A program made the position numbers and the translations under genes. This document shows, one piece after another, positions 9,492 through 18,967 of a stretch of DNA of 64,000 nt. Below the pieces are notes generated by a model. The model did no database searches. It was not told the origin of the DNA and was given only the letters and a program-made list of their open reading frames with translations. This DNA comes from Rhodococcus ruber NBRC 15591 (lineage in GTDB: Bacteria > Actinomycetota > Actinomycetes > Mycobacteriales > Mycobacteriaceae), in contig NZ_BCXE01000001.1 of NCBI RefSeq assembly GCF_001894945.1, positions 186,001 through 250,000 of the forward strand. Reading direction: 5' to 3'. Position 1 is the first letter of the stretch. Each line of letters starts with the position of its first letter.

Positions 9492-9531
9492 CGGCTCGGC
9501 CCCTGGTCGGTGCCGCCCCTGTCGCCGCGCC

Positions 9532-9577
9532 CCGGTGCGTCCTTTGGGCTGCTGGGACCGCCCAAAGGACGCACCGG
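9532..9577 (-). terminator. Long terminator hairpin downstream of fumarase; copy 1 of a dispersed palindrome
   Basis: Arms of 18 bp (9532-9549 and 9560-9577) pair perfectly around a 10-base loop, and a second small hairpin (9576-9581 with 9585-9590, overlapping the first by two bases) lies between it and the fumarase stop. Nearly the same sequence occurs at 61883-61930. Confidence 0.75.
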
Positions 9578-9592
9578 CGGCGCAGCCGCCTG

Positions 9593-11290
<1,698 letters not shown>

Positions 11291-11557
11291 TTCTTCTCCT
11301 GAACTGTCCTGGACAGCGGGGCTGATGTTCGGGACAAGGTTAGTCCCGGCAACGGGACGCTCCGACGCCGGGGCGTGTGACGCAAACCGCCTCCGCGCCC
11401 ATCGTGACCTGCATCACTGCCAAAATCGGTCGCCGGTGTGCCGCCGGTCACGGTCGCTCCGGCACGGAATCCGTACACTGGTACGGATGGTTCGTACAGT
11501 GCAGGAACGGGTACTCGATCGGTTCCGACAGACCCGACAGCGGGGGTTCGAGAACAC

Positions 11558-12313
11558 ATGACTGCGGAGACCCTGCCGACGACGGCACCTGCCCACCGCG
11601 GATCGCTCCGCGGCTTCCATGCCTGGTTCGACGTCGCCGTCGTGGTGATCGTCCTCGTCGCCACCAACCTGATCGCGCACTTCACCACCGTGTGGGCCAG
11701 CATCGCGACGGTGCCCGCTGCGGCGCTGGTGCTCGTCGCGCTGATGCGCCGTCGTGGCATGCGCTGGTACGAACTCGGGCTCTCGCCGCGCCACTGGCGC
11801 TCGGGTTCCCTCTACGCCCTGGCCGCCGTCGGGGTCGTGCTGGCCGTGATCGCCGTGGGGGTGGCGTTGCCGCTCACGCGGCAGTTCTTCCTGTCGGACC
11901 GCTACGCCACGATCTCCGGCGCGCTCCTCGCCTCGATGATCGTGATTCCACTGCAGACGGTCATCCCCGAGGAACTCGCGTTCCGCGGCGTGCTGCACGG
12001 CACGCTCGAACGCGTCTCCGGTGCGCGCGGAGTGTTCGCCGCCGGGTCGCTGCTGTTCGGCCTGTGGCACATCGCCTCGTCCCTCGGGCTCACGAACGGC
12101 AATCGCGGCCTGAGCGGCATCCTCGGCGGCGGCCTGTGGGGGCAGGTGCTGGGCATCGCCGGAGCGGTCCTGGCCACCGCCGCTGCCGGGTTCGTCTTCA
12201 CCTGGCTGCGCCGCCGCAGCGGAAGCCTGATCGCCCCGATCGCCCTGCACTGGTCCCTCAACGGTGCCGGGGCGCTGGCCGCGGCGCTGGTCTGGCACGC
12301 CACCCTGAACTGA
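11558..12313 (+). CDS. CPBP (CAAX-type) intramembrane metalloprotease family protein
   Basis: 251 residues with about six to seven hydrophobic helices. The conserved motifs are in order: EExxxR as Glu138-Glu139-Leu-Ala-Phe-Arg143, His171 in FGLWHIAS and His231 in ALHWSLNG, the glutamate/histidine set proposed to bind zinc in the membrane. Start chosen at ATG 11558; the in-frame start at 11438 would add a non-hydrophobic leader. Members cleave membrane substrates or act in bacteriocin immunity; the target here is unknown. It is followed by the 2H phosphoesterase gene after 49 bp and is divergent from fumarase. Confidence 0.85.
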   Translation: MTAETLPTTAPAHRGSLRGFHAWFDVAVVVIVLVATNLIAHFTTVWASIATVPAAALVLVALMRRRGMRWYELGLSPRHWRSGSLYALAAVGVVLAVIAVGVALPLTRQFFLSDRYATISGALLASMIVIPLQTVIPEELAFRGVLHGTLERVSGARGVFAAGSLLFGLWHIASSLGLTNGNRGLSGILGGGLWGQVLGIAGAVLATAAAGFVFTWLRRRSGSLIAPIALHWSLNGAGALAAALVWHATLN

Positions 12314-12362
12314 CCGCCCGAACCGGCCGCCGGCCCGCCGGCGCCCGCGGTACCGTGCGCTG

Positions 12363-12887
12363 ATGGCACTCGCGGTCTGCCTGGTCTTCGACGCCGCCGC
12401 CCGGCGCGCCCTGCAGCAACTGTGGGCCCGGCTCGAAGACCTCGGGGTGCCGACGCTGCTCACCCATACCCACGGCCGGCACGTGCCGCACCTGTCGTAC
12501 GCGGTGTTGCGCAGCTACGACGTCGAGGACGTGACGGCCGCGCTCGCGACGCTCCCCGACGGTGGACCGCTGACCCTCTACTCCGACGCGCTGGGGGCCT
12601 TCCGGCGCGGACGGGTCTGGCTCTCGCCGGCACCCACCGCCGACCTCCTGCGCCGTCAGCAGCGCGTGGTGGACACCGTCACCGCCGTCGGCGCGGACCT
12701 GCACAAGCACTACCGGCCGGGCGTATGGACCCCGCATCTGACCCTCAGCCCCCGAGCCCGGCTGGAGGACCTGCCGCGGGTGGCCGCGGTCGTCTACGAC
12801 GTGCTGCCCCTCGAGACGGTCGTGTCCGGCGCGGCGCTGATCGACACCACGACGGGGGAGCGGCGGCCGCTGCGCCGCGTCCCGTGA
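12363..12887 (+). CDS. 2H phosphoesterase (2'-5' RNA ligase family) protein
   Basis: 174 residues. Two H-x-[ST] motifs, His43-Leu-Ser45 and His125-Leu-Thr127, are spaced as in the two-lobed 2H phosphoesterase fold. Members hydrolyse or ligate 2',5' linkages and cyclic phosphates in RNA or nucleotides. Cytosolic, no signal. Start ATG 49 bp after the CPBP gene, with no strong ribosome site. A role in RNA repair or nucleotide processing is a family-level inference only. Confidence 0.8.
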   Translation: MALAVCLVFDAAARRALQQLWARLEDLGVPTLLTHTHGRHVPHLSYAVLRSYDVEDVTAALATLPDGGPLTLYSDALGAFRRGRVWLSPAPTADLLRRQQRVVDTVTAVGADLHKHYRPGVWTPHLTLSPRARLEDLPRVAAVVYDVLPLETVVSGAALIDTTTGERRPLRRVP

Positions 12888-12897
12888 CCGGCGGTGC

Positions 12898-13113
12898 TCA
12901 CTCCTCGGGGTTCTCCACCCACTTGCCGTACGGCGGCGGGCCCTCGCCCATGATCTGCACCCCGAAGTGCGGGGCGTGCTTCCACACGTAGCCGTGCAGG
13001 GTGTGTTCCTCCGAGGTCTGCGTATTGACGAGGACGAGGTCTCCCGTCGCTCGCTCCTCGAGGGAGAACCCGCTGTCCGGGCCCTCGAGTACCCACCACT
13101 TCGTCCTGCTCAT
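12898..13113 (-). CDS. Small conserved-looking protein of unknown function
   Basis: 71 residues, rich in aromatic residues (KWWVLEGP near the start, GYVWKHAPHFG mid-chain) and ending in a Pro-Gly-Lys segment. No Cys, no signal. Start ATG at 13113 with AGGCATCG upstream, a weak site. The terminal codon lies 11 bp from the convergent phosphoesterase gene. Composition suggests a small soluble domain; no family recognised. Confidence 0.6.
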   Translation of the reverse strand: MSRTKWWVLEGPDSGFSLEERATGDLVLVNTQTSEEHTLHGYVWKHAPHFGVQIMGEGPPPYGKWVENPEE

Positions 13114-13202
13114 GATCGATGCCTCCGGTGTGGGACGGGACAGGTCTCGGGGCGGACGTTACTCCCGACAGTGCCCGTGCGGCACCGGTTCGCCGATCCG
13201 GA

Positions 13203-14003
13203 TCATCGGCCTCCCAGCACCCGTCGGGTGGCCTCGTCGGCCGGGTAGAACGCCTCGATCGCCAGTTCCGCGACGGTGACATCCAACGGCGTGCCGAACA
13301 GCGTCGTCGTGCTCAGCAGGGACAGCTCGCCGTCGTCGGTGCGCAGCCGCAGCGGCACCACCAGGGCGTGGGCGCCGGTCGGATCGAGCTCGGCGTCGTG
13401 CCCGTCGTCGCAGGGGTAGTCGGCCAGTTCGGCGTGCAGCCGGCGCAGCACCGGGTCGCCCGTCGCGGCGAGCTGATGTCGCAGTCGGGTCAGCAGGTGC
13501 GCCCGCCACTGGCCGTGATTGACGATGCGCGGCGCCATCCCGTCCGGGTGCAGCGTCACCCGCAGCACGTTCACCGGGGGCTCGAGCAGCCGCGGGTCGC
13601 ATCCGCCCAGCAAGCCCATGACGGCGTCGTTGGCGTCGACCATCGTCCAGTGCCGGTCCACCACCAGCGCGGGATACGGGCGGTGCGACCGCAGGATCCG
13701 CTCGATCGCATCGGCCACCGCGGCCATCGGCACGTCCCCGAGACGGTGCTCCGGGTACGCGGGCGCCAGACCCGCCGCGAGCAGCAGCGAGTTGCGCTCC
13801 CGAAGCGGGATGTCGAGCTGATCGGCCAGGCGCAGCAGCATGACGCGCGTCGGCCGGGACCGGCCCGTCTCGAGGAAACTCACGTGCCGCGCCGAGACCT
13901 GCGCCCGGTTGGCGAGGGCGAGCTGGCTCAGGCCGCGACGCTCACGCCAGTGCCGCAGCAGTGCTCCGACGGGTTCCTCGTGCACGGTGGTCATGGAAGT
14001 CAC
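13203..14003 (-). CDS. XRE-family transcriptional regulator with MmyB-like ligand-binding domain
   Basis: 266 residues (263 if the ATG at 13994 is used; neither start has a good ribosome site, so the mRNA may be nearly leaderless). An N-terminal helix-turn-helix (about 15-70) has the typical RRGLSQLALANRAQVSARHV recognition pattern. The rest matches the MmyB-like PAS-type sensor found in many actinobacterial XRE proteins (RHWTMVDANDAVMGLL, NVLRVTLHPDGMAPRIVN, GTPLDVTVAELAIEAFYPAD). It is divergent from a DUF1330 gene and a 17-bp dyad lies between them, so it probably represses or activates that gene and itself in response to a small ligand, perhaps a fatty acid as proposed for some relatives. 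Confidence 0.88.
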   Translation of the reverse strand: MTSMTTVHEEPVGALLRHWRERRGLSQLALANRAQVSARHVSFLETGRSRPTRVMLLRLADQLDIPLRERNSLLLAAGLAPAYPEHRLGDVPMAAVADAIERILRSHRPYPALVVDRHWTMVDANDAVMGLLGGCDPRLLEPPVNVLRVTLHPDGMAPRIVNHGQWRAHLLTRLRHQLAATGDPVLRRLHAELADYPCDDGHDAELDPTGAHALVVPLRLRTDDGELSLLSTTTLFGTPLDVTVAELAIEAFYPADEATRRVLGGR

Positions 14004-14029
14004 GGTAGGCGCGGAAGGGAACGACGGCC

Positions 14030-14046
14030 ATTACCTGCCGGGTAAT
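14030..14046. promoter_or_regulatory. Candidate operator of the XRE regulator
   Basis: ATTACC-N5-GGTAAT, a perfect AT-containing dyad, sits 26 bp upstream of the regulator start and 75 bp upstream of the DUF1330 start, in the only shared control region. Confidence 0.55.
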
Positions 14047-14121
14047 CGATTCGGGCACCGCGGCCCGGCACTCTCGTCGGTGTGCGGCACACCGTCGCAC
14101 CCGACCGACCCGGAGGACCCC

Positions 14122-14457
14122 ATGACTGCCTACGCGATCGCCCATCTGCGCTCCGTCGACTTCGGCCCCGAGATCGTCCGCTACATCGAGGAGATCGACG
14201 ACACCTTCACGCCGTACGGGGGCAGGTTCCTCGTCCACGGCGTCGAACCCGAGGTCCACGAGGGACCCTGGCCCGGCCACGTCGTGATCGTCGAGTTCCC
14301 CGACATCGAGCAGGCCCGCGCCTGGTACCGGTCGCCGGCCTACCAGGAGATCCTGCCGCTGCGCACCGAGCACTCCGACAGTTCGGCCATCCTCGTCGAG
14401 GGTGTCCCGCCGGGCTACCGGGCGCGCGACTATCTCACCAAGGTGGGGCACCGCTGA
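14122..14457 (+). CDS. DUF1330 domain protein
   Basis: 111 residues from an ATG preceded by GGAGG. The DUF1330 pattern is visible: YAIAHLRSVDFGPEIVRYIE at the start, GGRFLVHG, HVVIVEFPD and ARAWYRSPAYQEILPLR. The fold is a dimeric ferredoxin-like alpha/beta barrel; no catalytic activity is established for the family. It is divergent from the XRE regulator and is its likely target. Confidence 0.85.
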   Translation: MTAYAIAHLRSVDFGPEIVRYIEEIDDTFTPYGGRFLVHGVEPEVHEGPWPGHVVIVEFPDIEQARAWYRSPAYQEILPLRTEHSDSSAILVEGVPPGYRARDYLTKVGHR

Positions 14458-14476
14458 GCGGCCCGGACCTACCGGC

Positions 14477-15043
14477 TCAGGGCAGGATCCCGGCCGCGCG
14501 GGCCGGCGCCGCATACGCCTCGGCGAGGGTGTCGACCGTCTCGTGGGCGTTGAGGCCACTCGGATTCGGCACCACCCATATCGGCACCCCGCCGATCGTC
14601 GCCTCCTGCAACCCCGCGGCCGCCTTGCGCTGCCCGAACGCCGACCGGTACGCCGTGATGCCGGCGACGGCCACCACCCGCGGCCGGTGCTGCGCCACCA
14701 CCCCGGCCAGTCGCGCGGCCCCGGTCCGCAGCTCGTCTGCCGTGAGTTCGTCCGCGCGGGCGGTGGCGCGGGGGGCGAGATTGGTGATCCCGACGCCGCG
14801 CTCGAGCAGGTGTGCCTTGTCGTCCTCGCTCATACCGGAGGTGGGGTCGACGGGCCGGAGCAGGATGCCGGCCCGCAGCAGGGCCGGGTAGAAGCGGTTC
14901 CCGGGCCGGGCGAAGTGCGCACCCGTCGCGGCCGTCCACAGTCCCGGATTGATGCCCACGAACAGCAGCCGGCAGCCCGGCCCGATCAGGTCGGGCACCA
15001 CCGCGTCACGGCAGCGTTCGAGTTCGGCGCGCGTGAATCCCAT
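14477..15043 (-). CDS. mug: G/U mismatch-specific DNA glycosylase (Mug/TDG family)
   Basis: 188 residues. Motif I GINPG (30-34) and motif II NPSGL (160-164) identify the Mug family, which removes uracil or thymine opposite guanine and some alkylated pyrimidines. Conserved GAHFARPGNRFYPAL follows motif I. I chose ATG 15043, preceded by GGGACGG; the open frame extends to 15127 but that leader is not conserved-looking. Single gene, convergent with DUF1330. Confidence 0.88.
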   Translation of the reverse strand: MGFTRAELERCRDAVVPDLIGPGCRLLFVGINPGLWTAATGAHFARPGNRFYPALLRAGILLRPVDPTSGMSEDDKAHLLERGVGITNLAPRATARADELTADELRTGAARLAGVVAQHRPRVVAVAGITAYRSAFGQRKAAAGLQEATIGGVPIWVVPNPSGLNAHETVDTLAEAYAAPARAAGILP

Positions 15044-15201
15044 CCGTCCCACGGTAGCGAGCGGCGCCGTCCCGGTCCGGCCTCGCCCGGACACGAGGAG
15101 TGCGGCCGCCCTCGCTTCCGCGGTCATCGGCTAGGGTGAAATGCGCGTCGTGGCGGGACCGGACAGCCGCGGCGAGCAGGGCCGAAACGATAGGGGAAGG
15201 T

Positions 15202-16146
15202 GTGCAGCGCCGGAACGTGATCGGTAACCCCGTCGAAGACCCGTCCGGCCGCGAGGTGGCGCTACCGCCGTACACGGATCTGCTGTGGCCCACCCTGCAG
15301 GCGCTGATCGGGCTCGGCGGCTCGGCGTCGATCGAGGAACTCGAGAAGGCCGTCGTCGCGCGCGAGCGTCTGTCCGAGGCCGCGCGGTCCGTACCGCACG
15401 GTGACGGCCCGGTCACCGAGATCGAGTACCGGATCGGCTGGGCGCGTACCTATCTCAAGGGCATGGGTCTGCTGGCCAACACCCGGCGCGGGGTGTGGAG
15501 CGTCACGGACCGCGGTCGCGCGGTGCAGGAATCGGAGATCAAGCCGCTCCAGGTGGCCTACACCGCGGAGAAGCGACGCAAACGACTCGTGCGCAACGCG
15601 TCGTCGCGGGCGCAGGTGGTGCCTCTCACGGCGGCCCCCGAGGATCCCGAGCTGTGGCGCGAACCCGTGCTCGCCGCCGTCGCCGAGCTCCCCGACGAGG
15701 GGTTCGAGCGGCTCGCCGTCGCGGTGCTCCGCGCCGCCGGATTCACCACCGTCTCCGTCCCGCCGCACGGTGGCCATCTCGACACCGGCTCCGACAACGA
15801 CGTCGACGTGGAGGGCACCGGCGTGCTGCGGGTGTCGCTGCTCGGCTTCTCGGTGTTCTTCCGGTTCCTGCGCGGCCCCGAGCGGGCGGGCGCGGACGTG
15901 GTGCGCGAGTTCCGCGCCGCGATGGCCGGTCGCGGTGAGAAGGGCCTGCTCGTCACCACCGGCACGTTCGGCGACGACGCCCGCTCCGAGGCGCACCGGC
16001 TCGGCGCGCCCCCCATCGAACTCGTCGACGGCGACGGGCTGTGCGATCTGCTCAAGGAGCACGGTCTCGGGGTCCACACCACGGTGCGCACCGTCGAGGA
16101 CGTGGCTCTGGTTCCGGCCTTCTTCGCCGAGCTCGGCGGCCGCTAG
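15202..16146 (+). CDS. Mrr-like restriction endonuclease family protein, possibly inactive
   Basis: 314 residues from a GTG preceded by AGGGG; GTG 15217 is an alternative. The N-terminal 120 residues look like an Mrr_N winged helix (LLWPTLQALIGLGGSASIEE, WARTYLKGMGLL, RGVWSVTDRG). The C-terminal part has the Mrr_cat layout: FERLAVAVLRAAGF, DTGSDNDVDV with the conserved Asp, and a region ending GLLVTTGTF. The Q-x-K pair of the nuclease core is not seen; the aligned stretch reads VSLLGFSVFFRF. A modified-DNA-binding or structural role, or an inactive nuclease, is therefore possible. No methyltransferase is nearby. It stands alone between the Mug and DUF1906 genes. Confidence 0.7.
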   Translation: MQRRNVIGNPVEDPSGREVALPPYTDLLWPTLQALIGLGGSASIEELEKAVVARERLSEAARSVPHGDGPVTEIEYRIGWARTYLKGMGLLANTRRGVWSVTDRGRAVQESEIKPLQVAYTAEKRRKRLVRNASSRAQVVPLTAAPEDPELWREPVLAAVAELPDEGFERLAVAVLRAAGFTTVSVPPHGGHLDTGSDNDVDVEGTGVLRVSLLGFSVFFRFLRGPERAGADVVREFRAAMAGRGEKGLLVTTGTFGDDARSEAHRLGAPPIELVDGDGLCDLLKEHGLGVHTTVRTVEDVALVPAFFAELGGR

Positions 16147-16262
16147 CCCCGCCCGTCGTCGGGCCGCGAATCCCGATGTGCCCCCGCGGGACCCGGGAGT
16201 GTGATGCAATACCGGAGGCTCGACACCCTGTCCTCCGTGCACGCTCGTCCAAGCGAGGTTCG

Positions 16263-16985
16263 ATGGCCGTTTCACGTCGGGAACTGTTGCGATATGCGGC
16301 CGTCGGCTCGTGCGCGGCCTGGATCTCGGCCGTCGCCGCCCCCGGGGTGGCGCACGGCCGGGAGGTGCTCGGCACGATCGTCGACTACTCGGCGGCCGTG
16401 CCGTCGCCGTCGTCGATCCGTGCCGCCGGGCACATCGGGGCCATCCGGTACGTCTCGGACCGGCGGCCGGGTGCCGAATGGATGCTGGCCAAGCCGCTGA
16501 CCGAGTCGGAGGCCGCCGCGCTCGTCGCCGGCGATCTCGAGGTCGTCTCGTGCTACCAGTTCGGCAAGGCCGACACCGCGGACTGGCTCGGTGGATACGA
16601 CGCCGGGGTCCGGCACGCGACGCGCGGCCTCGAGCTGCACCGGGCGGCCGGGGGCCCGGCGGACCGGCCGATCTACGCCTCGATCGACGACAACCCGTCC
16701 GAGCAGCAGTTCGCCGACCTCATCGCGCCGTACCTGCAGGGCTGGCACGACGTGCTCGGCGCCGGGAACACCGGCGTGTACGCCAACGCGCCGACCATCT
16801 CCTGGGCGCGCGACGCCGGGCTGGGATCGTTCTACTGGCAGCACGACTGGGGCACGGCCGAGGGCTACGTGCATCCCGCGGCCGACCTGCACCAGGTGGG
16901 CGGCGGCACGATCGACGGTATCGGCATCGACGTCAACAACGTGTTCAGCACCGACTACGGGCAGTGGTCCCTCACCGCCGGGTGA
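16263..16985 (+). CDS. Tat-exported DUF1906 (glycoside-hydrolase-like) protein, Rv2525c-like
   Basis: 240 residues. Starts at ATG 16263 with AGCGAGG upstream. The N-terminus MAVSRRELLRYAAVGS carries a twin-arginine motif followed by a hydrophobic stretch and a likely cleavage after GVAHG, so export by Tat is predicted. The mature part resembles DUF1906/Rv2525c, a TIM-barrel glycoside-hydrolase-like domain (GTIVDYSAAVPSP, IGAIRYVSDRR, IYASIDDN, YWQHDWG, IDGIGIDVNNV). Rv2525c is a cell-surface protein linked to cell-wall properties in M. tuberculosis. The last 14 bases overlap the convergent MFS gene. Confidence 0.85.
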   Translation: MAVSRRELLRYAAVGSCAAWISAVAAPGVAHGREVLGTIVDYSAAVPSPSSIRAAGHIGAIRYVSDRRPGAEWMLAKPLTESEAAALVAGDLEVVSCYQFGKADTADWLGGYDAGVRHATRGLELHRAAGGPADRPIYASIDDNPSEQQFADLIAPYLQGWHDVLGAGNTGVYANAPTISWARDAGLGSFYWQHDWGTAEGYVHPAADLHQVGGGTIDGIGIDVNNVFSTDYGQWSLTAG

Positions 16986-18399
16986 GGCCGCCGGGTCGTG
17001 ACCGCGGCACGGCCACCGTCAGGGCCAGGCCCACGACGGCGGCCAGGGCCGCCACCAGGAACGTGGCGCGGAAGGCGTCCAGGGCGGGGACGGTGGCGGT
17101 GCCGACGTTCAGGGTGTCCGCTGCGAGCAGGACGCTCACGACCGCCGCGGACGAGGAGGTCCCCACCGAGCGCATGAGCGCGTTGAGACTGTTGGCGGCC
17201 GCGGTCTCCGACAGCGGCACCGCGGTCATGATCAGCGCCGGCATCGCGGCGTAGGCCAGGCCGATACCGGCACCGATGATCATGGCGGCGACCACGATGT
17301 GCCAGATCTCCGAGCAGGCGACGTAGGCCAGGAGGTAACCGAGGCAGACGACGACCGCGCCCGCGGCGAGGGTCGTCCGGGGTCCGTACCGCGTCGTGAT
17401 CCGCGCCGACACCGGCGACAGCGCCATCATGACCAGACCGCTCGGCGCGAGCACCAGGCCCGTCGCGACCATGGACAACCCGAACCCGTAGCCCGTGACG
17501 ACCGGTGCCATCAACAACTGCGGGAAGGCGAGGCTGTTGCTGTAGAGCGCGAAACCGACCGCGACCGACGCCAGATTGGTGAACAACACCGGACGTCGCC
17601 CCGACACGCGCAGATCGACCAGCGGTCGCGGCCGTCGGAGTTCGTACCGGCCCCAGGCGACGGCGGTGGCGGCGGCGCCGGCGAACATCGCGAGCGTCGC
17701 GGGCGCCGTCCAGCCCCAGGTGCTGCCCTTGGTCACGGGGAGGAGGAACAGCGTCAGTGCCACCGCGAGCCCGATCGCACCGAGCAGGTCGAAACGTCCG
17801 GGATCCGCCCGGGGGGATTCGGGAACCACCCACAGCACGAGGGCGGCGGCGAGCACTCCGACCAGTCCGCAGAACCAGAACAGGGTGTGCCAGTGGGCGA
17901 TCTGCGCGACGGCCGCGGCGACGGGGAAGCCGACGGCTCCGCCGACTCCCATCGTCGCGCTGATGGTCGCCATCGCTCCCGGCAGTCTGCGCGGGCGCAG
18001 TTCGTCGCGCAGGATCGCGATGCCGAGCGGGATCGCTCCGCTCGCGGCGCCCTGCAGGGCGCGGCCGGTGATCATCGGCCACAGCGTGGTGGACAGCGCG
18101 CAGACCGCGGAGCCGACGACGAGCGTGCCGAGGCACACGAGCAGCATCCGGCGTTTGCCGAACATGTCGCCGAGCCGGCCGCTGACCGGGGTGATCACGG
18201 CGGAGGCGAGCAGGGTGGCGGTGACGGCCCACGAGGCGCTCTCCACCGAGGTTCCCAGCAGATGCGGCAGTTGGGGCAGCAGTGGGACGACGAGGGTGTG
18301 CATCAGGGCGACGACGATGCCGCAGAGGGAGAGCACAGCGACGAGGCCACGGGGTGCCGGACGTTCGCCGACCGACGGGATCCGGGTCTCGACCGCCAT
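16972..18399 (-). CDS. MFS transporter, 14-helix drug:H+ antiporter (EmrB/QacA) type
   Basis: 475 residues with about 14 hydrophobic helices, the DHA2 pattern. Motif A between helices 2 and 3 reads GRLGDMFGKRRM, and the motif C region is GVGGAVGFPVAAAVA. Start ATG preceded by AGGAGG at 8 bp. Likely exports a hydrophobic compound using the proton gradient. No TetR or MarR gene is adjacent, but a 14-bp perfect palindrome lies 73 bp upstream. The stop overlaps the convergent DUF1906 gene. Confidence 0.88.
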   Translation of the reverse strand: MAVETRIPSVGERPAPRGLVAVLSLCGIVVALMHTLVVPLLPQLPHLLGTSVESASWAVTATLLASAVITPVSGRLGDMFGKRRMLLVCLGTLVVGSAVCALSTTLWPMITGRALQGAASGAIPLGIAILRDELRPRRLPGAMATISATMGVGGAVGFPVAAAVAQIAHWHTLFWFCGLVGVLAAALVLWVVPESPRADPGRFDLLGAIGLAVALTLFLLPVTKGSTWGWTAPATLAMFAGAAATAVAWGRYELRRPRPLVDLRVSGRRPVLFTNLASVAVGFALYSNSLAFPQLLMAPVVTGYGFGLSMVATGLVLAPSGLVMMALSPVSARITTRYGPRTTLAAGAVVVCLGYLLAYVACSEIWHIVVAAMIIGAGIGLAYAAMPALIMTAVPLSETAAANSLNALMRSVGTSSSAAVVSVLLAADTLNVGTATVPALDAFRATFLVAALAAVVGLALTVAVPRSRPGGLTRR

Positions 18400-18471
18400 G
18401 CGCCTCCTCGAAGCCGGGCCGCGACGACGACCGGACGTACGACATCTACCAGGTGTGGCGGCGGCGCGGGA

Positions 18472-18485
18472 GAACGGGCCCGTTC
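18472..18485. promoter_or_regulatory. Candidate operator upstream of the MFS gene
   Basis: GAACGGGCCCGTTC is a 14-bp perfect palindrome 73 bp upstream of the MFS start. It could be a repressor site or part of a terminator for the Ser-rich protein gene that ends at 18507; no T tract is present. Confidence 0.3.
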
Positions 18486-18506
18486 AACGGGACAGCGCCT
18501 GCCCGG

Positions 18507-18854
18507 TCAACTCTGGCAGTGCGCGGCGGGGTCGGGTTCGGCGGCGGTGACGACGAGCGTGGGGTGCGGGTCCTCGGGGGCGTCGTGGACGCCGCGCCAC
18601 GACAGCAGCGACCAGCGGGACAGTCCCGACAGCGCCGAGCCGAGGCTGGCGAACGACAGCGACGACAGGGCCGAACCGAACGACCCCACCGAACCGACCG
18701 ACAGCACCGACCCGACGCTGCCGACGGACAGGATCGAGTACGCCGAGCCGATGGACAGGATCGAGCCCTCGGAACGGAGGGAGAGGATCGACCGGTGGGA
18801 GCGGCGGGAGCGCAGGGATCGGGAAACGGTGTGCCCGAGGGGTGTTTCGGCCAT
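18507..18854 (-). CDS. Ser-x-x triplet-repeat protein of unknown function
   Basis: 115 residues from ATG 18854. From Ser13 to Ser85 every third residue is serine, 25 serines without a break. The two residues between are mostly small or aliphatic (IL, VG, AL, IG) giving local nine-residue repeats such as SILSVGSVG. The tail is ordinary and acidic (DAPEDPHPTL). Such strict triplet spacing predicts a regular extended structure, either a polyproline-II-like bundle or a beta-solenoid with serine on one face. No signal peptide is obvious. It is downstream of a secreted protein gene on the same strand. I recall similar uncharacterised low-complexity proteins in actinobacteria but know no function. 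The intact frame through such a periodic region, and normal codon third-position GC, argue that it is real. Confidence 0.7.
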   Translation of the reverse strand: MAETPLGHTVSRSLRSRRSHRSILSLRSEGSILSIGSAYSILSVGSVGSVLSVGSVGSFGSALSSLSFASLGSALSGLSRWSLLSWRGVHDAPEDPHPTLVVTAAEPDPAAHCQS

Positions 18855-18967
18855 GTCCCGGTCTACCACGCAGCGGGCGGCGCGGGAAGCGTGCGGACGA
18901 CGAGCGTGCGGACGACGGAGGCCGCCGGGACGATCCCGGCGGCCTCGGCCAAGGTGCGGACGATCGA

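Noticed and set aside
11476-11501. Possible operator (CACTGGTACG...CGTACAGTG) between fumarase and the CPBP gene
   Set aside because: One arm needs a one-base bulge, so the dyad is imperfect and not strong enough to list as a site.
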